From positions 1-56,847 of the forward strand of contig NZ_SJRX01000005.1 of NCBI RefSeq assembly GCF_004352845.1: DNA of 56,847 nucleotides, read 5' to 3'. Shown one piece after another: positions 26,329-39,024 of this stretch. Within the stretch, counting starts at the first letter, position 1. Every line of letters begins with the position of its first letter. The translations under genes were made by a program, and so were the position numbers. Under the pieces are notes generated by a model. That model did not search any database, was not told the DNA's origin, and saw nothing but the letters and a program-made list of their open reading frames with translations. Source of the DNA: Luteimonas terricola. GTDB taxonomy: Bacteria; Pseudomonadota; Gammaproteobacteria; Xanthomonadales; Xanthomonadaceae.

Positions 26329-27861
26329 TTACTTCGCACCGCCTTTCGATGCAGCCGTCATCGCAAGGCGAGAGCCACTACCTCCAGCCGCCTTTGCGTC
26401 GCCGGTAGCAACGGTAAGCGCTCCAAGGATATTGCCTGCCCGTACACCAGCCCAGGCCAGTGCCATCACCCAAAACGTCGGCAGCACGATGAACATCATC
26501 GCCATGACGAAGTTCAGCAGCATGTCACCGAACGCATTGTTCAGGCCGATCAATGGGTCGAAGTTGGCGTGCGGCCTGTCCGCGCCAAACCCCCAGCCGT
26601 AGAGCGCGTCCAGGATCGTGCTGTCGATCCAACGCGCGAGCTGGAACCAGAAATCCACGAAGAACAGCGCGAACTGGACGCAGCTCACCGTCACCACCGT
26701 CTTCAGGTCGTAGGTGCCGATCAGCAGCACCAGCGGGATGCAGATGACGAGCGCCATCTTGAGCATCGTCAGCACTATCGGCAGCGCCTGGCGCACCACG
26801 TCCATCGCGGGAAAGAAGCCCAGCGAGCCTACGGTCAGCCCCAGGTCGCCCGCGCCGCGCGTGACGATGTTCGGCAGCGTCTTGTCGATCTGGCCGCCGT
26901 AGTCGGTGTAGACGGCGCCCTGGTTCATCTTCTGCTGTCGCGGTGAGACCACGGCACGGATCACCGAGTCATTGACCTCGCTCTGCGACAGGAAGCCCGC
27001 CCAGCGCCCGATGCGGGTCAGCAGGTCCGGGTCGACCTGCGCCAGCAGCCGGCTGCGCAGTCCCTGGCCGCCATCGGCCCACCACTGTCGGCAGGACGGA
27101 TAGCCGCCGCCGCTGTCCACCAGTGCCAGCCCCGCATCGCGGGTCGCGTCGTAGGGCCAGGCCGTGCGTGGGGTCTTGGCGCGATAGGTGTCATAGAAGC
27201 CGGGCGTGTCGAGGAAATAACTCGACCCGATCCAGGTGACGTCGTTCATCTGTTCCTCGGAGAGCGTCGGCCGGTTCATGAACAGCTTGGCTCGCGACGG
27301 CCCGTAGCAGTCGTGCGTGAAGTCGGCGACCTCCTGTGCCAGCACCGGATCGTCGATGCGCGTGGCATCCACATCCATGCGAACCTGACGCAGGTCCGTG
27401 CCGCAGGGAATCGCCGCCACCGCGGAGCCCGTCACGGCTTTCGACAGCGCATGCATGAAGAACCACCACACCGGCACCAGCGCGCTCTGGTTGTTGAGCG
27501 CTGTGTAGACGTTGGACCAGCCCGTGTCGTTGGGCAGCGGGACGTTGACCTGGCATTGCGCGGAGCGCGTGGTGTCGAACTTGATCGTGGCGAGATCCAC
27601 CGGGATGAACGGGATGCCGGCGAACATGATGACTACGATCGCCACCCACACCCGGTTCTCGATGCGCATCGACGACAGCACGCCCTTGTTGCCCTCGTCA
27701 GCGCCTTCGCTGCGGGCCTTGAGCCATTCCTGGATCACGATGGCCACGAACGGCAGCGCGAACACGCCGCTGGTCACAAGGATGCTCCAGATGCCGTTGT
27801 TGACCACCCAAGCCACCAGGGTCAGGTAATACTCCAGGTAGTCCGTGGTGTAGAGCGTCAT
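26329..27861 (-). CDS. traG: Conjugal transfer protein, TraG N-terminal domain
   Basis: A 510-residue inner-membrane protein of the mating-pair apparatus. It has N-terminal membrane segments (YLTLVAWVVNNGIWSILVTSGVFA), a large periplasmic region with scattered cysteines (CGTDLRQ, HDCYGPS, YPSCRQWW), then C-terminal membrane segments. F-type TraG stabilises mating pairs. This ICE version is the short form without the long periplasmic C-terminal domain. It is the last gene of the retained T4SS fragment and appears intact. Confidence 0.85.
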   Translation of the reverse strand: MTLYTTDYLEYYLTLVAWVVNNGIWSILVTSGVFALPFVAIVIQEWLKARSEGADEGNKGVLSSMRIENRVWVAIVVIMFAGIPFIPVDLATIKFDTTRSAQCQVNVPLPNDTGWSNVYTALNNQSALVPVWWFFMHALSKAVTGSAVAAIPCGTDLRQVRMDVDATRIDDPVLAQEVADFTHDCYGPSRAKLFMNRPTLSEEQMNDVTWIGSSYFLDTPGFYDTYRAKTPRTAWPYDATRDAGLALVDSGGGYPSCRQWWADGGQGLRSRLLAQVDPDLLTRIGRWAGFLSQSEVNDSVIRAVVSPRQQKMNQGAVYTDYGGQIDKTLPNIVTRGAGDLGLTVGSLGFFPAMDVVRQALPIVLTMLKMALVICIPLVLLIGTYDLKTVVTVSCVQFALFFVDFWFQLARWIDSTILDALYGWGFGADRPHANFDPLIGLNNAFGDMLLNFVMAMMFIVLPTFWVMALAWAGVRAGNILGALTVATGDAKAAGGSGSRLAMTAASKGGAK

Positions 27862-27876
27862 GCCTGCCTCCCGGTC

Positions 27877-28230
27877 TCAGCCGTGCCGCAACAGTTGGCT
27901 GGCTTCCAGCGCGACCACGGAGATCACGGCCGCGATCTCCGTGCGCAGCAGGCGCTTATGCGCCTCGGCCGACGGTTCACGTTGCCGCAGGCGCCCGCGC
28001 ATCCACCACCAGCCGTAGGCTGTTGCTGCGTAGAGCAGAAGCCGCCACAGGAAGAAGTGGCCCGCATGCGCCCTCAACCAGTTCTCCCAGCCATCGACGC
28101 CGCCGACCACGTGGATGCCCGCGATGTTCACCGCCACCGCGGCGGCGACCACCAGCAAGGTCCACAGCAGCGCCACGCCAACGCGGCGGTTGAACAGCCA
28201 CGGCAGCCGCAGCCAGGCCAGCCGGCTCAT
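27877..28230 (-). CDS. Small ICE membrane protein
   Basis: 117 residues with two or three hydrophobic segments (ALLWTLLVVAAAVAVNIAGI, then FFLWRLLLYAATAYGWWW) and basic loops. It occupies the place of the small conserved hypothetical found between TraG and the TIGR03755 gene in ICEs. Its start overlaps the stop of that gene by 4 bases. Function unknown. Confidence 0.7.
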   Translation of the reverse strand: MSRLAWLRLPWLFNRRVGVALLWTLLVVAAAVAVNIAGIHVVGGVDGWENWLRAHAGHFFLWRLLLYAATAYGWWWMRGRLRQREPSAEAHKRLLRTEIAAVISVVALEASQLLRHG

Positions 28231-29633
28231 GGCGTACCGCTCCGCGGCTTCTCGATCTCCCGCAGCCGGTCGCGTGTGGTGTCGCCCTCGAAGACACCGC
28301 GCGAGCCGGCGGCGCGGGTGCTGTGGCGCTGGATGATCGCCATCGCCGAGTTGCCGGCCAACGTGCGCCGCAGCTCCAGCTCGGTCTTGAGGTTGTTGAT
28401 CTCTTGCTCCAGCGCGGCGTTCTCCTGATCGACCGCCTGCACGGCCAGCTCGTTGGCTGCGACGTTGGGCTCCTTCTTGCCCGTCAGCAGCGTGCGCTGC
28501 AGCAGCAAGGCTTTTTCCAGCACGCTCGACAGTGCGGCCTCGGATGCGAGACGCCGGCCCAGCACGTCCTGATCGGGCTCGTCGCGTAGCGCTTCGATCA
28601 CGCCACGGGTGATCGGCAGCGAGCTGCTGCCGGCGGCTTCGAGATGGGCCGGCGTCGTCGGCCGCGCCCCTGTCACCAGCTCTTGCAGCGACTGCAGCTT
28701 GGTTTCGTACTCTTCCTGGATCATCGGCGTGAGCCCGACGCCTGGGGTGGTCTGCGTCTTGGTGCAGCTCTCGCAGGTGCGCTGCTCACGCTCGCCCAGC
28801 ACGCGGATCGCCCAGGCCGAGGCCGCCTGCGGCGATGGCCAAGTCTGGCAGGTCAGGCGGTTGCCGCAGGCGCTGGACGCAATCGGCGACGCATCGCCGA
28901 CGCTGCGGCCGTTGAGCAGGTTGTAGCCCGCACGCGTCACGTCGCCCACCACCTTGATCGAGCTTTGGCCGTTGCCGCCGGCATTGCTGCCGCCAACCCA
29001 GGGCACGCCGTTGTTGCCCCGGTTGGTCTCGGCCTGCTCGATGGCGGACACGGCATCGGTGCTGGCGACCGCATCGCGCAGCGCCAGGCCCTCGGCGAGC
29101 TGGTTCCAGCCGGCTTGACCGCCAGCCATGTCGGCCATCCGCTCGGCGATCGCACGGCAGGTCATCTTGGAGCGGTCGAAGTCCAGCCGCGCCTGCAAGA
29201 TGCCGTTGGTGAGCAGGTTGTAGAGCCCGGGATCTGCGCGCTGGATGATCAGCGCCGGCAGCGACGCCACCGCGGCAGTAGCGTTCTGGATCACGTTCGA
29301 CATGATCGTCTGGAAGCCATTGGTGAGGCCGTTCAACTGGTTCTGCAGCGTCGTGGTGATGCTCATGTCGCCGCAGATGAGGTTGCTGTTCCAGCCGATG
29401 CCGACACCGATGCTCTGCATGTTCCCCGCACCGCCCATGGACACGGCGCGGCCACCGCCGATGCTGTAGAGCACGTCGTCGCCGATCACGCTGCCGCTGA
29501 CATTCACGCCATTGGGGTCGATGCGGGTCTGCGCCCAGGCGGCGCCGACGGCCAGCGTGATGGCCGCCACGAGCAGCGTGGCCCGCAGGTGCGACTTCGC
29601 GCGGCGCAGGAAGTCAGGGAGGGAGGCGTTCAT
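28227..29633 (-). CDS. ICE conjugation protein, TIGR03755 family
   Basis: A 468-residue exported protein with a signal peptide (LLVAAITLAVGAAWAQ), a glycine-rich start, a region rich in N/Q-type helices (residues 60-160), a CESC pair (TCESCTK), and a C-terminal coiled coil (QENAALEQEINNLKTELELR). The family is confined to integrating elements and is considered part of the periplasmic T4SS, related in position to TraH. The ATG at 29631-29633 gives the signal peptide directly after MNASLPDFLRRAK. Confidence 0.85.
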   Translation of the reverse strand: MNASLPDFLRRAKSHLRATLLVAAITLAVGAAWAQTRIDPNGVNVSGSVIGDDVLYSIGGGRAVSMGGAGNMQSIGVGIGWNSNLICGDMSITTTLQNQLNGLTNGFQTIMSNVIQNATAAVASLPALIIQRADPGLYNLLTNGILQARLDFDRSKMTCRAIAERMADMAGGQAGWNQLAEGLALRDAVASTDAVSAIEQAETNRGNNGVPWVGGSNAGGNGQSSIKVVGDVTRAGYNLLNGRSVGDASPIASSACGNRLTCQTWPSPQAASAWAIRVLGEREQRTCESCTKTQTTPGVGLTPMIQEEYETKLQSLQELVTGARPTTPAHLEAAGSSSLPITRGVIEALRDEPDQDVLGRRLASEAALSSVLEKALLLQRTLLTGKKEPNVAANELAVQAVDQENAALEQEINNLKTELELRRTLAGNSAMAIIQRHSTRAAGSRGVFEGDTTRDRLREIEKPRSGTP

Positions 29634-29643
29634 CGTGGGTTCC

Positions 29644-30588
29644 TCACATGAAATCGACGCTGCCGAGGAAGACCTGGCCACGGCGCCGGCAGCAGGAGTA
29701 CGGCCGCCACAAGGCCCAGGCGTAGTCGCCTTGCTGGGCCTGCACGCGGGTGCGGCTGTGCGGGAAGACCACGCAACTGTTCGAGAGCGTGGGCGTCAGC
29801 TCCTGCCACTTGCCCGTCGAGGCGTCGGTCTCCATCAGCGCGCCGGCCGGCCAGTAGCCGTCGCGGGCGTTGGCCAGCAGCGGCTGGTACACGTGGATCT
29901 GGCCGCGGCGCGTCACGATGTCACCCGCACGCTGCGCGACCACGGCACCGCTCTTGTAGTCGTCGGTCTGGTGCAGGAAACCGCCACGCGGATAGACGTT
30001 GCCCCACAGGTTCAGGCCGGCGCGCGTGCCGATCTCGCGCCGTCCGGGAATCAGAGCTTCGGGGTAGAACGCTTCGGGGATGTTGTAGCGCCAGGCGATG
30101 GTATCGAGCGTGCTCAGCAGGTAGGGCATGAAGGCCGTGCCCGCACCCTCGCAGGAGTAGCCGGAGGTGGCGGCGAACTGGCTGAACACCAGGCCGGCGG
30201 GGTGGCCGATCACGTCAGCGTTCTTGAACTTCGCCAGGTTGTTCTCGTTGTCGTGGTTGGTGGTGCCGTCGCCGCCGGCCTTGGCGGTCGGATTCGGCAT
30301 GCTCATCGCCCGCACTTCCAGCCAGGGGTTCTCACCCGTGTTGCTGTAGCTCGACACGACGGCATCGGGCACGTAGTGGCGTACCTTCACCGAGGTGCGC
30401 ACCGAGCAGCCGAACGGCGTGCAGTACAGCCAGTAGCAGATGCCGACGACACGGTACTCCAGGCAGTCGGGCGACAACGCCGAAGAGACGATGGTGGCGG
30501 TGTTCAGGGCGAACGCCGAGGTGGCCGCGCCCAGCATCAGCGAGGCGACGATGGCGCGCAGGCGCCGGGAAGTCATCAGGCGGCTCAT
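29644..30588 (-). CDS. ICE conjugation protein, TIGR03756 family (TraU-like)
   Basis: A 314-residue exported protein with a signal peptide (LRAIVASLMLGAATSAFA), a cysteine-rich front (CLEYRVVGICYWLYCTPFGC) and further cysteines near the end (RPYSCCRRR). It resembles TraU-type periplasmic proteins needed for DNA transfer. It overlaps the TIGR03757 gene by 4 bases and lies 10 bases before the TIGR03755 gene, so the three are one transcript. It appears full length. Confidence 0.85.
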   Translation of the reverse strand: MSRLMTSRRLRAIVASLMLGAATSAFALNTATIVSSALSPDCLEYRVVGICYWLYCTPFGCSVRTSVKVRHYVPDAVVSSYSNTGENPWLEVRAMSMPNPTAKAGGDGTTNHDNENNLAKFKNADVIGHPAGLVFSQFAATSGYSCEGAGTAFMPYLLSTLDTIAWRYNIPEAFYPEALIPGRREIGTRAGLNLWGNVYPRGGFLHQTDDYKSGAVVAQRAGDIVTRRGQIHVYQPLLANARDGYWPAGALMETDASTGKWQELTPTLSNSCVVFPHSRTRVQAQQGDYAWALWRPYSCCRRRGQVFLGSVDFM

Positions 30589-31031
30589 GGGCGTGCGCTC
30601 CGGTAGGCGTCGATGCGCGCGACGGCGCGGGCCACGTCGGGCTCGCCGTAGACCACGTAGCGCCGATCGACCACCACAGCAGGGATCTTGACGATGCCCA
30701 GTCCCCAGGCATCGGCGACGCCCTGGTAGGCCTGGCCGATTCGGCGCTGCAGGTCGGCGCCGCCATCGAGCAGCCGCTGCCGTACCAGGGCCTCCGCCTG
30801 GGCTGGGTCAGCGGGCAGGTGCGCCGTGAGTTCGGCCTCGATGTGCGCCGGCTGGTCCAGCTCGATGACACGCACGCCGGCCAGGGCCTGCACCGGATGA
30901 CGGCTGTCGGTGACGACGAGCACGTCCGCCGCCACCGCAGCCTGGCTGAACATGAACAGAACTGCCCACAGTCCGGGGGCAATGCTGATGATCAGCAGCT
31001 GGGGCGAAGCCCTGAAGAAGGGGGCCGGCAT
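30585..31031 (-). CDS. ICE conjugation protein, TIGR03757 family
   Basis: A 148-residue exported protein with a hydrophobic leader (LLIISIAPGLWAVLFMFSQAAVAA), followed by a thioredoxin-like or TrbC-like fold (VLVVTDSRHPV, then GIVKIPAVVVDRRYVVYGEPDV). This is the most upstream T4SS gene left. In complete ICEs the remaining assembly genes would lie upstream, but here non-transfer DNA begins within a few hundred bases. Confidence 0.82.
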   Translation of the reverse strand: MPAPFFRASPQLLIISIAPGLWAVLFMFSQAAVAADVLVVTDSRHPVQALAGVRVIELDQPAHIEAELTAHLPADPAQAEALVRQRLLDGGADLQRRIGQAYQGVADAWGLGIVKIPAVVVDRRYVVYGEPDVARAVARIDAYRSARP

Positions 31032-32928
<1,897 letters not shown>

Positions 32929-32981
32929 CGGCAGCCTGTGCCAGGGCGGCTCCCATCGCTCGAGTCAGATCTGTCATGGCT

Positions 32982-34655
<1,674 letters not shown>

Positions 34656-34741
34656 GATTTATCTCCTGATATGAGCCGTGCCCAAAGCGCCGTGACCGGG
34701 GACATTGGGTGTGGAATCTTGCAAACGAATGCCTTACGAGT

Positions 34742-35785
34742 TCACTCTGCCAACCGCCACGCAATCGTTTCCCCGGCGCGCAGCGGCACGCCTGTTTCCT
34801 TTCCGAAACGCAGCTCCTCGGGCACGGTCCAGTCCTGGCGCTCCAGTGTGATGCGCCCCGTATTGCGCGGCAGCCCATAGAAATCGGGGCCGTGGAAACT
34901 GGCGAACGCCTCCAGCCGGTCGAGCGCGCCGGCCTGCTCGAAGGCCTCTGCATACAGTTCGATGGCGGCGTGCGCGGTGTAGATGCCGGCGCAACCGCAG
35001 GCCGACTCCTTGGCGCGGCGCAGGTGCGGGGCGCTGTCGGTGCCGAGGAAGAATTTCGGGTTGCCGCTGGTGGCGGCGGCAATCAGCACCTGGCGGTGCG
35101 GCTCGCGCTTCAATACCGGCAGGCAGTAGGCATGCGGGCGGATGCCGCCGGCGAACATCGCGTTGCGATTCAGCAATAAATGGTGCGCAGTGATGGTGGC
35201 GGCCACGTTGGGGCCGGCCCGCTCGACGAACGTGACCACCTCGCGCGTGGTGATGTGTTCCAGTACCACCTTGAGGCGCGGAAAACGCTCGATGATGCGC
35301 TGCAGATGTCGCTCGATGAACACCGCCTCGCGGTCGAACACGTCGATCTCGGGATCGGTCACCTCGCCATGCAGCAGCAGCGGCAGACCGGTCTCCTCCA
35401 TGGCCGCGAACACCGCGTCGCAGCGCGCGAAATCGGTGACGCCAAATGAAGAGTTGGTTGTTGCGCCAACGAGAAAGGCTTCACCCACCGCGTGCACGAA
35501 ACCGCTCGCCCTGGCCCGCAGGATCTCTTCGGGCGTGGTGTGGTCGGTGAGATAGAGCGTCATCAACGGCTCGAAGGCCATGCCCGCCGGCAGCGCTGCC
35601 AGGATGCGCGCGCGGTAGGCGCGGGCCTCGTCCACCGTGCGCACGGGTGGATCGAGATTGGGCATGACCATGGCGCGCGCAAACCGCCGCGCGGTGTCGG
35701 GCAGGACCGCGGCCAGTGCATCACCGTCGCGCAGGTGCAGGTGCCAGTCGTCGGGACGGGTGAGGGTCAGGCGTGCTGTGGCCAT
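34742..35785 (-). CDS. pyrC: Dihydroorotase with altered catalytic-lysine segment
   Basis: A 347-residue class II dihydroorotase. Zinc ligands are visible: H15 and H17 (WHLHLRDG), H139 (LLLHGEVTD), H177 (LEHITT) and D250 (LGTDSAPH), plus NATTNS-type GATTNSS. In the family the metals are bridged by a carboxylated lysine in a K-L-Y-P-A stretch before ATTNS. Here residues 101-106 read GEAFLV, one residue longer and without lysine; a glutamate (E102) sits about where the lysine should be. Activity in pyrimidine synthesis is therefore uncertain. It lies 10 bases after the DUF6671-like gene. Confidence 0.88.
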   Translation of the reverse strand: MATARLTLTRPDDWHLHLRDGDALAAVLPDTARRFARAMVMPNLDPPVRTVDEARAYRARILAALPAGMAFEPLMTLYLTDHTTPEEILRARASGFVHAVGEAFLVGATTNSSFGVTDFARCDAVFAAMEETGLPLLLHGEVTDPEIDVFDREAVFIERHLQRIIERFPRLKVVLEHITTREVVTFVERAGPNVAATITAHHLLLNRNAMFAGGIRPHAYCLPVLKREPHRQVLIAAATSGNPKFFLGTDSAPHLRRAKESACGCAGIYTAHAAIELYAEAFEQAGALDRLEAFASFHGPDFYGLPRNTGRITLERQDWTVPEELRFGKETGVPLRAGETIAWRLAE

Positions 35786-35795
35786 TGATGGGATC

Positions 35796-36644
35796 TCATG
35801 GATTGCAGTAATCGCAGCGCCCCGGATCGGCGTACTGCGGCTCGGGGCGCTCGCGCGTTTCGCGATGCGCGCACTTCAGGCAGCCGTACACCTCGGCGCG
35901 GGTCTCGCGGGTCGGGGCGCCGCAGTCGCCACAGAGCAGGCCCGCAATGCGCTCGACGAGCCAGAACCCCGGCGCGCCGCAGGCCGGACAGGGCGAGCCG
36001 AGCTTGGCGACCAGGTCCTCGGCCGCAAGCCGGATCATCTCCATGCGCGTGGGGTTGGCGTGGGCCCGCAGGTCGGTCTCCAGGAACACCTGGCCGCTCG
36101 CCGATTGCGCCTGCGCCCAGGCGAACGCGGCTTTAAGCTCCTCCCAGGCGGCGATCCCCTTGCGCAGGCGCGGGTCGTTCTCGCCCTCGGGGCGCACGAC
36201 CAGATGGTGCGCGGGAAACGCCGCCTGCCGGGCGAAGGCCTCGGCCGCCGTCCAGTCGCCGGTCAGAAGATGCGCGTGGATCGCCTTGCCCTGCGCGACG
36301 CCGACGATCTCGAGCCCCTGCTCGTCGTCGATGAAGATGAGGAACTCCACGTTCCAGGGGAACATCCCCACCATCGGGTCCGGCCCGAACGAGCCCTCGC
36401 TGGCGAGCCCGAGCGAAAGTCCGGACATCTCCATGCCGAGGCGCGCCTTCTTGCGCGCCGCCTCGAGCTGCTTGCCGGCGCGCGGGATCTCGCGGGTGAA
36501 GGTGCCGAGGAGATCGGTGTCGTAGCCGCCGACCCGTTCCACCTGGCAGCCGAGCGCTGTGTCGAGCACCGAGGCAATCACGCGCTCCTTGCCGTGCTGG
36601 GTGAGCAGGGCGATGCGTGTTCCGGCGTAGACAACGCGGGTCAT
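35796..36644 (-). CDS. DUF6671-like protein with C-terminal zinc ribbons
   Basis: A 282-residue soluble protein. The body (residues 1-195) has conserved-looking patches such as [16 protein letters not shown] and [21 protein letters not shown]. The end carries three CxxC-type pairs ([25 protein letters not shown]) plus a terminal CDYC, suggesting two zinc ribbons. I assign DUF6671 from memory of similar sequences, at moderate confidence; the function is unknown. Its ATG overlaps the stop of the antiporter gene by 4 bases, which argues for joint translation. Confidence 0.7.
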   Translation of the reverse strand: MTRVVYAGTRIALLTQHGKERVIASVLDTALGCQVERVGGYDTDLLGTFTREIPRAGKQLEAARKKARLGMEMSGLSLGLASEGSFGPDPMVGMFPWNVEFLIFIDDEQGLEIVGVAQGKAIHAHLLTGDWTAAEAFARQAAFPAHHLVVRPEGENDPRLRKGIAAWEELKAAFAWAQAQSASGQVFLETDLRAHANPTRMEMIRLAAEDLVAKLGSPCPACGAPGFWLVERIAGLLCGDCGAPTRETRAEVYGCLKCAHRETRERPEPQYADPGRCDYCNP

Positions 36645-37735
36645 GGCGCCGCAGCGGTCGGCAGCGTCCGATGGCGCGCCAGCAGCACAATCAGCGTGAT
36701 GACTGTGAGCGGCAGCACGAAGCCCAGCATGGTGGCGCTGTACGCCGGCAGTGCCATGTGCTGCGTGGCCGCAAGAATCAGGTACGACACATAGACGGCG
36801 TAATAGCCGAGGAACAGCGCCCCCTCCCAGCGCGCGATCCGGTGGCCGGTGGCGAAGATGGGCAGGCACGCGAGCACCACCGCGATCATCACCGGCAGAT
36901 CGAAGCGGACCAGCGCGGCGGCCACGTCGAGCCCGCCGGGCGTGACCAAGGCGGCGATGCCGGCGATTGCCAGGAGATTGAACAGGCTGCTGCCGATCAC
37001 GTTGCCCACGGCGATGTCGCGCTCGCCGCGCAGCGCGGCCACCAGGGAAGTGGCCAGCTCGGGCAGGCTGGTGCCGACGGCGACGATGGTCAGGCCGATG
37101 ACGATCTCGCTCACCCCGAAGGCGTGCGCGATCGCCACCGCGCTGTCGACCAGCCAGGTGGCGCCGAGCACGAGCAGCGCCAGGCCCGCGGCGATGAAGA
37201 CGATCTGGACCGGCAACCGGTCGATCCATGCGCTCGCGCCGCCGTCGAACTCCCGCGCATATTCGGCCTGTATTTCCGGGCTTTCCTGGCGACTCTGGCG
37301 GATAGCGAAGACCGTATAAGCCACGATGCCGGCCGTGAGCAGCAGACCATCGAACAGGCCGATGCGGCCATCGAGCGCCATGACCCAAAACAGCACCGAC
37401 ACACCGATCACCAGCGGCACGTCGAAGCGGACGAGCTGCTGCTGAACCACCAGCGGCGCGATGAGCGCAGAAAGCCCGAGCACCACCAGCACGTTGAAGA
37501 TGTTGCTGCCAACGATGTTGCCGACGGCGATGTCTGCCTGTCCCGAAAGACCGGACTGAACGCTGACCGCCAGCTCCGGCGAACTGGTGCCGAAGGCGAC
37601 CACGGTGAGTCCGATCACCAGCGGCGAAATCCCGAAACGGGCCGCGAGGCGCGCGGCGCCGCGCACCAGCAACTCGGCGCCAGCCACCAGCAGCACCAGG
37701 CCCAGCACCAGAAAAACAACAACCGTAAGCGTCAT
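36641..37735 (-). CDS. Calcium/sodium antiporter (CaCA family, YrbG-type)
   Basis: A 364-residue inner-membrane exchanger built of two inverted five-helix halves. Both alpha-repeats are clear: GLTVVAFGTSSPELAVS with GNIVGSNIFN, and GLTIVAVGTSLPELATS with GNVIGSSLFN. These hold the ion-binding Glu, Asn and Ser/Thr residues. It should exchange calcium or another cation for sodium or protons. In this block it sits with a P-type cation ATPase and an SbtA sodium-bicarbonate carrier, pointing to cation balance. Confidence 0.92.
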   Translation of the reverse strand: MTLTVVVFLVLGLVLLVAGAELLVRGAARLAARFGISPLVIGLTVVAFGTSSPELAVSVQSGLSGQADIAVGNIVGSNIFNVLVVLGLSALIAPLVVQQQLVRFDVPLVIGVSVLFWVMALDGRIGLFDGLLLTAGIVAYTVFAIRQSRQESPEIQAEYAREFDGGASAWIDRLPVQIVFIAAGLALLVLGATWLVDSAVAIAHAFGVSEIVIGLTIVAVGTSLPELATSLVAALRGERDIAVGNVIGSSLFNLLAIAGIAALVTPGGLDVAAALVRFDLPVMIAVVLACLPIFATGHRIARWEGALFLGYYAVYVSYLILAATQHMALPAYSATMLGFVLPLTVITLIVLLARHRTLPTAAAP

Positions 37736-37801
37736 GAAATCAAAGCCTCAAGAAGTCTGACCAAAAGATGCGCGCACTGTGGGGAAAACCCGCATCGCCG
37801 A

Positions 37802-38800
37802 TCACCGCCCGCGCACCATGGCCATGACCCGCCCCATATCGAGCGTTGCAGCCTGTTGCTGGATCTGGGGCAGGTATTGCGTTTGCATCTGCTTGGCGGG
37901 GCCGAGCAGGTTCTGGAACGTATCCTTAAGCATCACCGTATTCATCACCCGGCCGCCGGCGTAATAGCGTTTGGCGAGCTGCCCCAGGGCGTAGGTGGTG
38001 GCGAAGGAGAACGCCATGCCGGTGGCCGCGCTTCCCACCTTGCCGAAGGTCCTGCCCGCTGCCTTGCCGAGCAGGCCGCCCAGCAGCTTGCGGCCGAACT
38101 GCTCCAGATATTGCGAGGTGAGGCCGACCCCGGCGGCGGCGATGAATTCCTTGATGTGGCCCTGGTCGAGCTGGACGCCGTGGGCGCTGCCGATGCCGTA
38201 GACCATCTTGATCTGCAGCGGGATGATGGCCATCGATGCCCAGGACTGCGGCAGTAGTTCCAGCGCACCGTTCATCAAGGCGTAGTTGAGGATGGACTTG
38301 TCGAGTTCCGCCTCGGACACGTTCGGCTGCGCCGCCACCACCGGCCCGGGCGCGGCGGCTACAGCGGCGGCGCCTGCCGCGGCTACGGGGGCCGCGGCCT
38401 CGCTGAGCTCGACAATGGCGTCGGCCTCGCGCTCGAAGGCGGCGGTCTGCCCCGCATCGAGCTTCAACAGGGCTTTCAGCTCGTTCAGGAAGCGCTGCTC
38501 GGCCTCGCTCTGGCGACCGTCGGCGTCGCACACGCACACCGCCATTTCATACGCCAGCTGGCGTTCATGCCCTTCAGGGTGCTCGCCGGGGTCTTGCAAC
38601 GCGGTAACGGCGGCATCCAGGCTGATGCGCTTGAGCAGCACGTCCTGATAGAGGCGGGCGAGATCAGGCGCGCCCGCTTCGCCGCCCAGCGACTCGGCGA
38701 TGCGGCGGATTTCCTCGCGCTCGCGGTCGTGCTTGGCGCCGTCGGCGAAGGCGGCGTGGAGGGCGATGGCGAGGATGGCTTTCTGCTGTTCGGGGTTCAT
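37802..38800 (-). CDS. TerB-like / DUF697-like protein
   Basis: A 332-residue protein. Its first 135 residues are helical and TerB-like (HAAFADGAKHDREREEIRRI, CVCDADGRQSEAEQRFLNEL), with paired acidic metal-binding-type patches. An alanine/proline linker follows. The C-terminal 180 residues resemble the DUF697 domain of YcjF-type proteins (VSEAELDKSILNYALMNGALELLP, SMAIIPLQIKMVYGIG), with weakly hydrophobic segments. It may be membrane-associated and stress-related, but no function is known. It overlaps the amphi-Trp gene by 4 bases. I chose the ATG at 38798-38800 for that overlap. Confidence 0.72.
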   Translation of the reverse strand: MNPEQQKAILAIALHAAFADGAKHDREREEIRRIAESLGGEAGAPDLARLYQDVLLKRISLDAAVTALQDPGEHPEGHERQLAYEMAVCVCDADGRQSEAEQRFLNELKALLKLDAGQTAAFEREADAIVELSEAAAPVAAAGAAAVAAAPGPVVAAQPNVSEAELDKSILNYALMNGALELLPQSWASMAIIPLQIKMVYGIGSAHGVQLDQGHIKEFIAAAGVGLTSQYLEQFGRKLLGGLLGKAAGRTFGKVGSAATGMAFSFATTYALGQLAKRYYAGGRVMNTVMLKDTFQNLLGPAKQMQTQYLPQIQQQAATLDMGRVMAMVRGR

Positions 38801-39024
38801 TGCGGGTTCTTCCATCTGATCTGGAATTCGATTTCTTCCGACTCGCCTTCCCGTTCGTGTTCGATGTTGCAGACCGCCCGCACCGGCACCGAGATTCTTT
38901 CGCCCGCGATCTGGATTTCAAAGCGTTCGCCCTGTTCGAGCGCATCGGCCAGGCGCCGCAATTTCGCAATGAACTCCGGCAGGGGGTAGGTTTTTTCCAC
39001 ATCGCGTTCAGGTTTGCTGTTCAT
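38797..39024 (-). CDS. Amphi-Trp domain protein
   Basis: A 75-residue protein consisting of one amphi-Trp domain: helical start YPLPEFIAKLRRLADALEQGE, strands FEIQIAGERISVPV and the closing amphipathic strand with tryptophan EEIEFQIRWK. The domain's role is not established. It is embedded in the cargo operon with 4-base overlaps on both sides, so it is translationally coupled to the VC0807-like and TerB-like genes. Confidence 0.8.
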   Translation of the reverse strand: MNSKPERDVEKTYPLPEFIAKLRRLADALEQGERFEIQIAGERISVPVRAVCNIEHEREGESEEIEFQIRWKNPQ

